DNA of 64,000 bases, taken from positions 913,714 through 977,713 of the forward strand of contig NZ_JAHSTT010000001.1 in assembly GCF_019145205.1 (NCBI RefSeq), in the 5' to 3' direction. The notes beneath the pieces are model-generated. The model did not search any database and had not been told where the DNA came from. It saw only the letters and a program-made list of their open reading frames with translations. This document shows positions 39,397 through 48,410 of the stretch, piece after piece. The DNA is from Pseudomonas khavaziana. Lineage in GTDB: Bacteria; Pseudomonadota; Gammaproteobacteria; Pseudomonadales; Pseudomonadaceae. The stretch's first letter is position 1; each line of letters begins with the position of its first letter. Both the position numbers and the translations under genes were made by a program.

Positions 39397-41391
39397 ATGG
39401 ATAAAGTCAGATTATTTCTATTGGGCCTTTCGCGCCGACAAAAGCGTTTCATCCAGGTTGGGACGGACGTAGTGCTGGTCTGGCTGTCCTTGTGGATGGC
39501 TTTTCTCGTTCGCCTAGGCATTGACGAAATGATAAATCCCGTCAGCCGCCACCTCTGGCTGTTTCTCGTTGCTCCAGTGGTATCCGTCCCTCTGTTCATT
39601 CGCTTCGGGATGTATCGTGCGGTAATGCGTTATTTTGGTAATGACGCATTAATAGCAATCATCAAGGCCGTCAGCTTGTCAGCCCTTATCCTTGGTGTAG
39701 TTGTTTATTGGTACAGCAATCATCAAAACGTGGTTCCACGCTCGATCATTTTTAACTATTGGTGGCTTAGCCTAATCATGATTGGTGGGCTGCGCCTAGC
39801 GATGCGTCAGTATTTTCTGGGCGACTGGTTTGCCGCATCGCAACACGTGCCATTCACCAATCGTGACAATGGTCTACCACGTGTTGCTATTTATGGTGCA
39901 GGTGCTGCGGGTAACCAATTAGTCGCTGCTTTGCGCATGGGTAGAGTGATGCGGCCGGTAGCGTTTATTGATGATGACACCAGTATCGCGGAGCGTGTCA
40001 TTTCAGGCCTGCAGGTCTACAAACCCAAGCACATCCAACGCATGATCGATGCCACTGGCGCGCAGGAGATCCTACTTGCTATACCGTCTACCAATCGTGT
40101 TCGCCGGCGTGAAATCCTTGGTTTTCTCGAAGGCTTTCCACTACATGTTCGCAGTGTCCCGGGGTTTATGGACTTGGCCAGCGGTCGGGTTAAGGTGGAT
40201 GACATTCAGGAAGTTGACATCGCTGACTTACTTGGACGTGATGCTGTACCTGCGCAGAACGAGTTGCTGGAACACTGTATCAAGGGGCAATGCGTACTGG
40301 TGACAGGGGCCGGTGGGTCGATCGGTTCAGAGCTCTGCCGGCAGATTCTTACCTTGCGCCCGACCATATTGCTGCTGCTTGATCACAGCGAGTTCAACCT
40401 ATACAGCATCCTTTCGGAGCTGGAGCAACGTATCACTCGCGAGTCGCTGCCAGTTAAGTTGTTGCCGATTTTGGGATCTGTGCGCGATCATTCCAAATTG
40501 CTGGATGTGATGAGCACATGGCACGTAGACACTGTTTACCATGCTGCGGCTTACAAGCATGTCCCGATGGTTGAACACAATATCGCCGAAGGTGTGTTGA
40601 ATAATGTAATCGGCACTCTTAATACAGCACAGGCAGCGTTGCAGGCTGGCGTATCGAACTTTGTGCTGATCTCCACTGACAAAGCGGTGCGCCCGACCAA
40701 TGTAATGGGTAGTACGAAGCGCCTAGCAGAGCTGACCTTGCAAGCTCTCAGTCGTGAATTGACACCGGTATTGTTCGGCGACGAGTGGAATATCTCAAGA
40801 AATAACAAGACCCGCTTCACCATGGTGCGTTTCGGCAATGTCTTGGGCTCTTCGGGCTCTGTAATTCCGCTTTTTCACAAGCAGATCAAGTCTGGCGGCC
40901 CGCTCACGGTGACCCACCCTAAAATTACTCGCTATTTTATGACGATTCCCGAAGCTGCACAGTTGGTGATTCAGGCTGGGTCAATGGGGTTGGGCGGTGA
41001 TGTGTTCGTTTTGGACATGGGCGAGCCAGTTAAAATTGTCGAACTCGCAGAGAAAATGATTCATTTGTCTGGCTTGAGTATTCGCTCTGAGAAGAATCCT
41101 CATGGAGACATTTCAATTGAGTTCTCGGGGTTGCGCCCAGGAGAAAAGCTTTATGAGGAGTTGCTTATTGGTGACAACGTAGTCGCAACGCAACATCCTA
41201 TGATCATGAGTGCTAACGAAGATCACTTGGTGTGGGATGCTCTTAAACTCAAACTGAAGGAGCTGCTGGTAGCGGTGGAGCAAGACGACTATCCACGCGT
41301 TCGTCAGATATTGCGCGAAACTGTAAGCGGCTACGCCCCAGACGGCGAAATCGTTGACTGGATCTACCAGCAAAGACGTCTGGAACCGTGA
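39397..41391 (+). CDS. wbpM: UDP-sugar 4,6-dehydratase, WbpM type
   Basis: This 664-residue protein has four N-terminal transmembrane helices (about 15-125) and two Rossmann units. The C-terminal dehydratase has VLVTGAGGSIGSELCRQIL and STDKAVRPTNVMGSTKR, where Met replaces the usual SDR tyrosine as in WbpM/FlaA1. It converts UDP-GlcNAc to the 4-keto-6-deoxy intermediate needed for QuiNAc or FucNAc. As in other Pseudomonas it is the last gene of the O-antigen locus, 92 bp after wbpL and followed by a terminator. Confidence 0.95.
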   Translation: MDKVRLFLLGLSRRQKRFIQVGTDVVLVWLSLWMAFLVRLGIDEMINPVSRHLWLFLVAPVVSVPLFIRFGMYRAVMRYFGNDALIAIIKAVSLSALILGVVVYWYSNHQNVVPRSIIFNYWWLSLIMIGGLRLAMRQYFLGDWFAASQHVPFTNRDNGLPRVAIYGAGAAGNQLVAALRMGRVMRPVAFIDDDTSIAERVISGLQVYKPKHIQRMIDATGAQEILLAIPSTNRVRRREILGFLEGFPLHVRSVPGFMDLASGRVKVDDIQEVDIADLLGRDAVPAQNELLEHCIKGQCVLVTGAGGSIGSELCRQILTLRPTILLLLDHSEFNLYSILSELEQRITRESLPVKLLPILGSVRDHSKLLDVMSTWHVDTVYHAAAYKHVPMVEHNIAEGVLNNVIGTLNTAQAALQAGVSNFVLISTDKAVRPTNVMGSTKRLAELTLQALSRELTPVLFGDEWNISRNNKTRFTMVRFGNVLGSSGSVIPLFHKQIKSGGPLTVTHPKITRYFMTIPEAAQLVIQAGSMGLGGDVFVLDMGEPVKIVELAEKMIHLSGLSIRSEKNPHGDISIEFSGLRPGEKLYEELLIGDNVVATQHPMIMSANEDHLVWDALKLKLKELLVAVEQDDYPRVRQILRETVSGYAPDGEIVDWIYQQRRLEP

Positions 41392-41435
41392 GGGTATTCG
41401 AACCACTCCTTTTTGATCATATTATTTAATGACTT

Positions 41436-41462
41436 AGCCGCTTCCGAGCGGCTTTGTTGTTT
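41436..41462 (+). terminator. Terminator of the O-antigen operon
   Basis: The stem AGCCGCT / AGCGGCT has a TCCG loop and is followed by TTGTTGTTT, 45 bp after wbpM. Confidence 0.85.
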
Positions 41463-41463
41463 C

Positions 41464-42243
41464 GTAAGCGCTTCATGAACCTCACTTAGTTAAAAGTGGG
41501 TGGCGCGCTTAACTGTGGGTCGAGGCTGCAGTTCCGCGGCAACAGGGCTTCGTAGTCTTCAACCGAGGATGCCTGTGGCGGGCGCACCAGTGCGTGGCGC
41601 AGCCACGCATAGGCTGTTGGCCGTTGGCTTTGGCGGTCTCGGCCAGGCTTTAGAGTTGAGCACTCGCCGTCGCGCCTTTGGCCGTGTCGCTGAACCGCCA
41701 GTTCTTGCGTCCGATAACGAACGGTCTGATCGCACGCTCTCCCGCATTGTTGTCGATCGGCAAGTAACCGGCTTCGGTGTAACGCGCCAACTTGATCCAG
41801 TTGCTGGCCAGGTAGCTGATGGCTTTGCCCAGTGCATTCTGCACCGTCATTTGTGGCTGGGTTTTCTCCAGCCATATATGCAACTGCGCCAACACCGGCA
41901 GGCTGTTTTGCTGTCGGCTTTCGTGGCGATGTTCATCGCCTACTTCTTTTAAATCTCGCCCGATACCGTACAGCTTGTTGACCAGATTCAGGGCAATATC
42001 CGCCCGCCCGGTTTTGCCTTTAGGCTGCACCTTTTGCGCTTCGACGAACTTACGGCGAGCGTGTGCCCAGCAGCCCATACGTTCGACAGCAGGCCGCACA
42101 CCCGGCCCGTTGTAACCGGCGTAATCATCGGTCATCAGGTAGCCGCGATAACCTGCGAGCAAGCGCGACGGAACCTCCTGCGCTCGGCTGGTCGAGTAGT
42201 CAAAAAAAATCACTGGCTGATTCGGCGGCCCGCCGGTTTGCAC
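41464..42243 (-). mobile_element. IS66-family insertion sequence remnant
   Basis: The stretch carries the C-terminal half of an IS66 transposase in two frames. At its left edge is GTAAGCGCTTCATGA, which begins with the GTAAGCG seen at IS66 ends. The right part (transposase N-terminus, accessory genes and second end) is missing. It lies immediately after the O-antigen operon terminator. Confidence 0.75.
41489..42243 (-). pseudogene. IS66 transposase (TnpC) fragment, frameshifted
   Basis: About 197 codons (42243 to 41650) show the IS66 core: [42 protein letters not shown] and [15 protein letters not shown]. Near 41650 the frame shifts, and the rest continues in another frame as YAWLRHALVRPPQASSVEDY, ending at 41489. 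A stop directly precedes the first codon, and the usual length is about 500 residues. The gene is therefore truncated and dead. Confidence 0.85.
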
Positions 42244-42750
42244 TTAAATCCAGGATAGAGATAGACTTTTTCGAATTTTGCGTCGGGCACATGAGTTGCT
42301 GGCTCCAGAGGGAATCGGGAGCACAGCATCCGGGATCATCTGGTCGCTTCAAATGTGGGGCTCATGGAGCGGTTACGATTGTTTTCTCCACGAAAGGTGT
42401 GTCCTCCGTGTTCAGGCTGGTCCTGAATCTACAAGGATCAACAAAAACTGCAAGCACAGGGAATGCGACAGTTACCATTAACGGTACTCCGGTGGCAACA
42501 ATACCTGTCGCCCAGCTTGGAACCGAGTTAGTGAAACTAGATATACAGCTGCAGACCATTGCCCCTGCGGACACCTACACCATCAACCCCGCTGACACCT
42601 GCAGCGACATGGGTTTGCGTCGGCGGTGTTTGAGTTGCAAACGGTAGAGTCATGACGCAGGATCTAGCAAAATAGCCGATGTCGCAGACGGCAACCGATG
42701 ATAGTTGCCGTCCACCCTAATTCAGGACTCAGTCCCGAATGAGCGGGTGA
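42244..42750. other. Debris between the IS66 remnant and the gtr-like module
   Basis: A rightward frame, ending at about 42647, reads FRLVLNLQGSTKTASTG and ATVTINGTPVATIPVAQLGT, which looks like a stretch of beta-rich protein. It has no start of its own that is not inside the IS remnant and no recognised family. It may be the tail of a lost gene. Nothing else is seen. Confidence 0.35.
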
Positions 42751-44574
42751 CTATGATCGCGGACATCCCTTAGTGTATTGTTTGGCGCCACTGGAAAACT
42801 CATAAATCATGCAAGTTACGATTTCGCCCGACTCAAGCTCAGTCTGCCAAACACTCACGCCTCCACCAGATTCAGCGCGAATCATCCCGGAGGAGTAGGG
42901 TTGATTATCAAGCTTGAAGGTCCTGTATTGATTGTCTTCTAGAGACGAAACGTCTAAATCTAAGCCTGTCTCCTTACCATCCTTGGTTGTGAATGTGACC
43001 TTGGCCGCCCCTTTGTTTTTGCGTACGTGTGTTGCAAACAGAACGCTAACAGAACGTAGGAGTGCGTCGCTTTTCAGGTGCTGTGTGTCGAAGCGTAAAA
43101 TTATCGGATCGGCTGTCGACAATTGCGCGCTGGGTGTAATTTTTGCTGGAATGACTGGTTGTTGCTCGGCCCCAATGAAATATCTGGATATTAAAAGCGA
43201 GCTAGTAACGTACGTTGAAAAGAGGAATAGGATGGCTAGCATTCCTGCGTTTAAATATCGGATTGCGACGTATTTTTTGTTTTGGTCGTTTCCTATTGAA
43301 TATGCGAATAAAAGTGCCGGTATGAGTAGATACCTACCTTGCACCCCCTGGATTAGCGTAGCTGGGTGTTGTAATGCGTTCCACTGTATTAGAAGCGCTA
43401 CAAAGGTTAATCCAATAGATGCAATGCCACACGCAATCAAAAGCGCTATGTAAATGCCTACGTTCTTTACCCTGGCTGTCAGAATGGATAGCGCGAGAAT
43501 TATAATTATTAGGGTGTATATAGTTTCGTATATTGTTAATGGAAACTTGGTATCAAGCCAGCCTAGAATACCCACAAAGGATTGCAAATAGAACGTTCGG
43601 AGCGTGTCATCCATAATCGTGTGGAATATTACTCGGACGAGCGCTATAGGGTCCTTTATGTAGTAGGCAGCTATTGTAGCCGCAGATGGCGCCCCCTGGA
43701 ATGTAATGTTGGTAGTTAGCTTTATCGAAACTAACATCCAAGATATCACGAATACCAAACAAGCCAAGCTTGCCGCAAGAATTTTTCTATCTCGTGTATA
43801 GAAGTAAGATGCGAATATTAAAGCGAAAAGTGGCAATGCATGCGCTCGACTTGACGTTACTATTAATACGCAAAATATCAAGGTGTAGCTTAAATATTTC
43901 TTTGATCTCTGTCGGTCTATTGTTATTCGTGAAAAGCACGAAATGGCAAGTATAAATATTGCTGTGGATATTCCATCTATTGTCGCTGTGGAAAATTGAA
44001 ATAGGCTCATTGGCAGCACCAAAAGCGCTACAGCTATGATTGGTGGGCGATGAATTGAAAATGCCCATGCCAGCACTAAAGCTGTGCTGACAAGCACGAA
44101 GAACCTTGCCATTCTATAGGATGTATCGACAGTGAACCCGAATGCCTCTCCAGCGGCTAACCCTATCGCCTGCGGCGTATAAATCAAGGGGAAGTAATAT
44201 CCTGTTCCTGACGGAGCGTCGAATTCTTTATGTCCAGTCCATCGCAAATTGTTAGCCTCATCTATCTCCACTTGTGACATTTTGGTATCAGGTCTGGAAA
44301 TAAATTTACTGTAAGCTTGCAAGTAGGCACGCAGGCCTGAATCAATCATCCCCCCCGAGGAGCTACCCTCGGGTGTTTCAAGCATTAATTGGCCTTTGCC
44401 AAGCAGGTAAATTCTTTCCAGATGCGCTCCCTCGTCGGGCGACTGAAGAGGGGGTATTAGCATTGATAAAATAAAACACGTCATGAAGATTGCGGCGGTT
44501 AGCGGTACCCATGACACGTGCCGCTTCATCGTGGTTTGAGGTGAACCCGTCATGGCTATTGTATTCTCCATCAT
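42751..44574 (-). CDS. DUF2142 polytopic membrane protein, probable glycosyltransferase
   Basis: This 607-residue protein has about ten to twelve transmembrane helices and a C-terminal periplasmic domain of about 120 residues (from about 490). The region after the first helix (LIPPLQSPDEGAHLERIYLL) has the acidic first-loop pattern of GT-C fold enzymes. It matches DUF2142. As the last gene of a leftward unit after a GtrB-like transferase and a small flippase, it is the likely periplasmic enzyme that attaches the carried sugar to O-antigen. This role is inference from context. Confidence 0.75.
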   Translation of the reverse strand: MMENTIAMTGSPQTTMKRHVSWVPLTAAIFMTCFILSMLIPPLQSPDEGAHLERIYLLGKGQLMLETPEGSSSGGMIDSGLRAYLQAYSKFISRPDTKMSQVEIDEANNLRWTGHKEFDAPSGTGYYFPLIYTPQAIGLAAGEAFGFTVDTSYRMARFFVLVSTALVLAWAFSIHRPPIIAVALLVLPMSLFQFSTATIDGISTAIFILAISCFSRITIDRQRSKKYLSYTLIFCVLIVTSSRAHALPLFALIFASYFYTRDRKILAASLACLVFVISWMLVSIKLTTNITFQGAPSAATIAAYYIKDPIALVRVIFHTIMDDTLRTFYLQSFVGILGWLDTKFPLTIYETIYTLIIIILALSILTARVKNVGIYIALLIACGIASIGLTFVALLIQWNALQHPATLIQGVQGRYLLIPALLFAYSIGNDQNKKYVAIRYLNAGMLAILFLFSTYVTSSLLISRYFIGAEQQPVIPAKITPSAQLSTADPIILRFDTQHLKSDALLRSVSVLFATHVRKNKGAAKVTFTTKDGKETGLDLDVSSLEDNQYRTFKLDNQPYSSGMIRAESGGGVSVWQTELESGEIVTCMIYEFSSGAKQYTKGCPRS

Positions 44575-44587
44575 GATCTAAACGTCC

Positions 44588-44926
44588 TTAAGCTTTTACA
44601 GTAACTACAATGCCCACAATTATAAGCGCGACGCCAACCATATATTGTGGCTGAAAGCGCTCGCCGAAAACGAAATGGCTACCAATCGGGACTATTACAA
44701 ATGCCAAAGCCATGAGGGGATATATCTTTCCAAGGTCCGCTCGCTGCAACACGTAGACCCATAGAATAGTTGTCAGTCCATATAGTGCGAACGCAGAGAA
44801 AAGAACTGTCAGAGTTTGCATGTCAAACCATGATCCCGACTTACTAAGAGATGATGAGCTCATCTTGAATAAGATCTGGCCGGCGGCAATTCCAATTACA
44901 CAAACTATAGCTAACAGATAAGTCAC
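44588..44926 (-). CDS. Small EamA/SMR-type membrane protein, probable lipid-sugar flippase
   Basis: This 112-residue protein has four helices and resembles single-domain EamA/ArnE-ArnF proteins (GIAAGQILFKMSS, ADLGKIYPLMALAFVIVPI). It takes the place that GtrA holds in classical glucosylation clusters. It should move the undecaprenyl-linked sugar made by the upstream transferase across the membrane. The GTG start overlaps the transferase stop by 4 bp. Confidence 0.75.
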   Translation of the reverse strand: MTYLLAIVCVIGIAAGQILFKMSSSSLSKSGSWFDMQTLTVLFSAFALYGLTTILWVYVLQRADLGKIYPLMALAFVIVPIGSHFVFGERFQPQYMVGVALIIVGIVVTVKA

Positions 44927-45891
44927 TTCAAGCTCCTTTTCTTGTGAAATGGTCGTTTAGGTATTGATGCAATATCATATCCGATAAATGCAAGCAATAA
45001 CTGTACTCCGAGTATAAGAGGGAGCGATGAAATCATTACCTTACCTGCTGTAGCTGGCGTTCCTTGCTGTATGGATTCAATCCATCCAGAGATGCCGTAC
45101 GAAAGGCCAAACAATATCAATAGAAGGCCGATAGGTAGCTCAAGTGAAGCCAGCGACATATCGCGTAAGTAATAGTTGTAGAAAATTCTCTTGCCGAAGT
45201 TTCTAACGTGTTTTACGAAGAACTCACCCACTATCTTTGAGATTTTGAGGTTTGATTCCTCGTCCTCGTATTTTGCTTCCATTGGCATATCTACAACTAC
45301 TGCACGGACAGTGTTTAATCTGAATAGTATGTCAGTCTCGAAAAAGTACCGCTTACTGATTTTTTCAAATGGAAGATGTTTGGCTACGTCGGCATGTATA
45401 GCGGTATAGCCATTGGTTGGGTCGAATAAATCCCAGTAGCCAGACGACATTTTTGTCATGAAAGAAAGCACAGCATTGCCAAAGAGTCGAACTCTTGGCA
45501 TCGCTCGGACGCTTTCCAAATCGAAAAATCGGTTACCCTTCGTATAGTCAGCGTGACCTGAGATGATTGGCTCAACGAAATATGGAATTAGACTAGGGTC
45601 CATTTGCCCATCACCGTCCACTTTGACGATGATATCAACGCCTTCTTCAATGGCAGCTCTGTAACCAGACATAACTGCACCACCCACACCCTGGTTTACC
45701 TCATGGCGAATTATTCTGACGCGAAGGTCATCACAGTGCGCCTCCACAAAGTCTCCTGATTGCTCAGGACATAGATCATCTACGACGTAGATTCTTTCTA
45801 CCTCATTTCCTATCCCGGAAATCACTTCAAGTATGTGTTTCTTGACCCTGTAGCTAGGGATGACAACCGCGATGCGTTTATCGGCTTCCAT
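44923..45891 (-). CDS. Polyprenyl-phosphate glycosyltransferase, GtrB/DPM1 type
   Basis: This 322-residue GT2 enzyme has IAVVIPSYRVKKHIL at the start, YVVDDLCPEQSGDF, the catalytic VKVDGDGQMDPSLIPYFV and two C-terminal transmembrane helices (about 235-255 and 275-300). It charges undecaprenyl phosphate with one sugar. The ATG at 45891 matches the family start; the frame stays open to a TTG at 45996, which would add 35 residues with no family match known to me. Confidence 0.82.
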   Translation of the reverse strand: MEADKRIAVVIPSYRVKKHILEVISGIGNEVERIYVVDDLCPEQSGDFVEAHCDDLRVRIIRHEVNQGVGGAVMSGYRAAIEEGVDIIVKVDGDGQMDPSLIPYFVEPIISGHADYTKGNRFFDLESVRAMPRVRLFGNAVLSFMTKMSSGYWDLFDPTNGYTAIHADVAKHLPFEKISKRYFFETDILFRLNTVRAVVVDMPMEAKYEDEESNLKISKIVGEFFVKHVRNFGKRIFYNYYLRDMSLASLELPIGLLLILFGLSYGISGWIESIQQGTPATAGKVMISSLPLILGVQLLLAFIGYDIASIPKRPFHKKRSLK

Positions 45892-46315
45892 TAAATAAGT
45901 CTCGCTTAGTTGGTAGAGCGGGTGCTGGTTAGCAAGGTCGATGGAGAGCCCTTCGAATTCCGTTTGCTGGTCATAACCGCTCCATAAAATGCTCAATTTC
46001 GTAGGGTGAACACGTTGGGGCGGACGGCAATGATCGCTTTTTTTTTACCAAAAGTCCCGTATCAGATACTTATGGCTATTGGGCCGAACGTGTGTGATGG
46101 CGGTTAGGAACCGCCTCGCTCGGTCGGGCGGTTTCATTGTGACTTTACGACTGCCTTCGTGAATCGCGGTTGCGCACTGTTTGGGCATCGTTGTAGTGAG
46201 TGTCAGGCGCTTTTAGCGAGCGGTACAGATTCCCGCTTGCATGAGGTGCTAGGAACCGTGAGTTAACACTCTGTTACTCACCCATTTTTGACACCCTCCA
46301 CCCATTGCCTAACGT
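45892..46315. other. Gap between the gtr-like module and comEA-like gene
   Basis: No gene is seen. The stretch holds a run of T residues near 46038-46046, a three-part palindrome at 46099-46133 and a weaker inverted repeat GTGAGT/ACTCAC near 46258-46284. It must contain the promoter for the leftward module. Confidence 0.4.
46099..46133. other. Three-part palindrome (alternative hairpins)
   Basis: GGCGGTT, AACCGCC and GGCGGTT occur in order, separated by 3 and 11 bases. The middle arm can pair with either neighbour, so two mutually exclusive hairpins are possible. TTTCATT follows the last arm. Confidence 0.5.
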
Positions 46316-46347
46316 AGAAAAGCAGCTTCGGAAAAGCTGCTTTTTCT
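46316..46347. terminator. Bidirectional terminator-like hairpin before comEA-like gene
   Basis: GAAAAGCAGCTT pairs with AAGCTGCTTTTTC around a 5-base loop. A-rich and T-rich flanks let it act on both strands. It lies 27 bp before the comEA-like ATG. Confidence 0.7.
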
Positions 46348-46373
46348 CACACCGATGTCATGGAGCGTCACCA

Positions 46374-46706
46374 ATGCAAAACCTTTACATTTCCTCGCTA
46401 ATCTTCGCCTTCCTTACCTCCTTCTCCATCGCCACCATCGCTGCGCCTTCCATCAAGCCGGAAGCCCTTACCCCGATCGCCGCCCAAATGACCAAGCCCG
46501 AGCAATCCACCAAGGTCAACCTCAACGCCGCCGACGCCGAAACCCTGCGCCGTGATCTGTTTGGTATCGGCGCTTCCAAGGCGAAGGCAATCGTTGCGTA
46601 TCGCGAAAGCAACGGTCCGTTTACGGCGGTGGATGAGCTACTGGAAGTGAAGGGTATCGGCAAGGCACTGCTGGAGAAGAATCGCGACAGGTTGGTTATC
46701 AACTGA
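46374..46706 (+). CDS. ComEA-like helix-hairpin-helix protein
   Basis: This 110-residue protein has a signal peptide (MQNLYISSLIFAFLTSFSIATIAA) and a C-terminal pair of helix-hairpin-helix motifs (about 50-110: VNLNAADAETL, IGASKAKAIVAYRESNGPF, EVKGIGKALLEKNRDRL). It binds DNA in the periplasm in competence systems. In Pseudomonas it is the constant right neighbour of wbpM. GGAG lies 8 bp before the ATG. Confidence 0.88.
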   Translation: MQNLYISSLIFAFLTSFSIATIAAPSIKPEALTPIAAQMTKPEQSTKVNLNAADAETLRRDLFGIGASKAKAIVAYRESNGPFTAVDELLEVKGIGKALLEKNRDRLVIN

Positions 46707-46725
46707 GGATGTGAATATCGCCCAG

Positions 46726-46749
46726 AAGGCCGGTCATTGACCGGCCTTT
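46726..46749 (+). terminator. Terminator of the comEA-like gene
   Basis: The 10-bp stem AAGGCCGGTC / GACCGGCCTT has an ATT loop and is followed by TCC and TTTA. Confidence 0.8.
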
Positions 46750-46846
46750 CCTTTATCGGGCTTGCGTCTATTTCTTTTCAATCATGCATTGGCATGAAAC
46801 GTGATTACATCCATCTCAACGATTGTTCAACAATCTTGAGGTAACC

Positions 46847-47491
46847 ATGACACTTAGCTTGTCGTTAGCCGACCAAATAGCCCTGGAACTACGCGCCGAC
46901 ATCATCGGCGGACGTTTGCTGCCGGGTGTTTCGCTCGTCGAGGCGGAGTTAGTCAAGGCATACAACGCCTCACGCAATACCATCCGTGAGGCGCTGCATC
47001 GCCTGGGCCAAGAAGGCCTTACCCGCTATGTCCGCAACAAGGGCGTAATGGTTCGGCGCCTGGAGCGAGCAGAGGTGCGTGATCTCTTTGTAGTCCGCCG
47101 CACCCTGGAGTTGCGGGCAATAGCACAATGTGGCCCGCTGACAGACGCTCAATCAGGCCGTATGCAAAACGCCATTGACGCCACCACCCTGGCCCGGGAG
47201 CGCGAGGATTGGCGAGCGGTGGCCACCCACAGTCTTGTGTTCCACCAACAGATCGTCGCGTTGATGGGCAGCCCGTTGTTCGACGAGTTCTTCGCCCAGG
47301 TGATTGCCCAGTTGCGCCTCGTGTTTTGCGCTGCACCGGATGAGCAGTGTTTCCAGTCGCCCTGGCTGGAGCGCGACCTAGAGATATACACGCTGTTAAC
47401 CAGCAACCAAACCCAGGCTGCCAGCGAGGCGATGAGCCTTTACCTGGACGATTCCGAACACCTTTCTCTTGCCCTGTTTGATCACCCTTGA
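46847..47491 (+). CDS. GntR-family (FadR/FCD type) transcriptional regulator
   Basis: This 214-residue protein has an N-terminal winged helix (about 5-70: GRLLPGVSLVEAELVKAYNASRNTIREAL) and an all-helical FCD ligand domain. It probably controls the DUF1989 gene, which starts 14 bp after its stop. TGAGG precedes the ATG. The ligand is unknown. Confidence 0.88.
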   Translation: MTLSLSLADQIALELRADIIGGRLLPGVSLVEAELVKAYNASRNTIREALHRLGQEGLTRYVRNKGVMVRRLERAEVRDLFVVRRTLELRAIAQCGPLTDAQSGRMQNAIDATTLAREREDWRAVATHSLVFHQQIVALMGSPLFDEFFAQVIAQLRLVFCAAPDEQCFQSPWLERDLEIYTLLTSNQTQAASEAMSLYLDDSEHLSLALFDHP

Positions 47492-47505
47492 TAGAGGATT
47501 GCCCC

Positions 47506-48354
47506 ATGTACAAAGACTATCCCGCCGCTTACCAGGTCAGCAAAGGTTCGGCGTTGCAGGTGGATACGGCGTTCTATGAGCGTATTCGTGATCAGAAAGG
47601 CCAGCGTACGTTGATCGAACAGTTCGAGGTGCCGATTCGAACGGGGAGGGCGTGGAAGGTGCCGGCCGGGCATGTGTTTCGGGTGACTACGCCGGTGGGG
47701 CCGCAGGTGGGGGATTTCAACGTGTGGAACGCCAACGACCCGCGCGAACGCTTGTGGGCTGCGCGCACCCGACAGCTGCAAGGCGCCCATGTCAGCACCC
47801 ATGACCGCTTGTGGTCGAACCTGCCCTTTCTAAGACCCTTGGTCACGATTACCGATGACAGCCTGGCCAGCTACGGCATTGATGAACACGGTGGGCGTTT
47901 GCACGATTTGTTGGGCACGCGGTGCGATCCCTATGTGAACCGTATGCTGACCGGTGAGGACTTCCACCACCACTGCCACTCGAACCTGACCCGTGCGGTA
48001 TTGCCCCATGGCCTGACTGAGTTCGACGTGCATGACGTGTTGAATATTTTCCAGTGCACTGGCCTCAATCACGATGACATGTACTTCATGAAGGCCTGTC
48101 CGGCGCAGAAGGGTGATTACTTGGAGTTTTTTGCCGAGATTGATTTGCTGTGTGCATTGTCGACGTGCCCGGGCGGGGATTTGTCGTTGCCGATGTGGGG
48201 GCCGGAAGCGCAGGACCCGTTGACGGTGTGTCGGCCGTTGGGGGTTGAGATCTATAGGCTGGAGGATGAGTTGCTCAGTGGCTGGAGCCAGCCTGAGCGT
48301 GCGGCCTATAAGGGGCAACATGGGTTGCATATTGCCAAGGCGGAATGGGAGTAG
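47506..48354 (+). CDS. DUF1989 / urea carboxylase-associated family protein
   Basis: This 282-residue protein belongs to DUF1989, whose members often sit beside urea carboxylase or amino-acid and amine transport genes. Conserved blocks seen are GHVFRVTTPVGPQVGDFNVWN, GEDFHHHCHSNL (possible metal ligands) and VLNIFQCTGLNHDD. AGAGGA lies ahead of the ATG. No catalytic role can be assigned. The ethanolamine permease gene is convergent with it. Confidence 0.82.
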   Translation: MYKDYPAAYQVSKGSALQVDTAFYERIRDQKGQRTLIEQFEVPIRTGRAWKVPAGHVFRVTTPVGPQVGDFNVWNANDPRERLWAARTRQLQGAHVSTHDRLWSNLPFLRPLVTITDDSLASYGIDEHGGRLHDLLGTRCDPYVNRMLTGEDFHHHCHSNLTRAVLPHGLTEFDVHDVLNIFQCTGLNHDDMYFMKACPAQKGDYLEFFAEIDLLCALSTCPGGDLSLPMWGPEAQDPLTVCRPLGVEIYRLEDELLSGWSQPERAAYKGQHGLHIAKAEWE

Positions 48355-48372
48355 GGGGCTGCTTCGCAGCCC

Positions 48373-48396
48373 AGCGGGAGCAAGCTCCCTCGCCAC
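48373..48396. repeat. Single degenerate REP copy
   Basis: AGCGGGAGCAAGCTCCCTCG resembles the type 1 core with changes and no partner. It lies between the convergent DUF1989 gene and the small DUF2897-like gene. Confidence 0.55.
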
Positions 48397-48410
48397 GGGG
48401 GAATAAGCGT

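Noticed and set aside
45892..45996. 35-residue N-terminal extension of the GtrB-like transferase
   Set aside because: It needs a TTG start; the ATG at 45891 begins the normal GT2 fold. Kept as a possible alternative only.
46305..46373. 23-residue extension of the comEA-like protein
   Set aside because: It is encoded across the terminator hairpin at 46316-46347; the ATG at 46374 has GGAG and is followed directly by a signal peptide.
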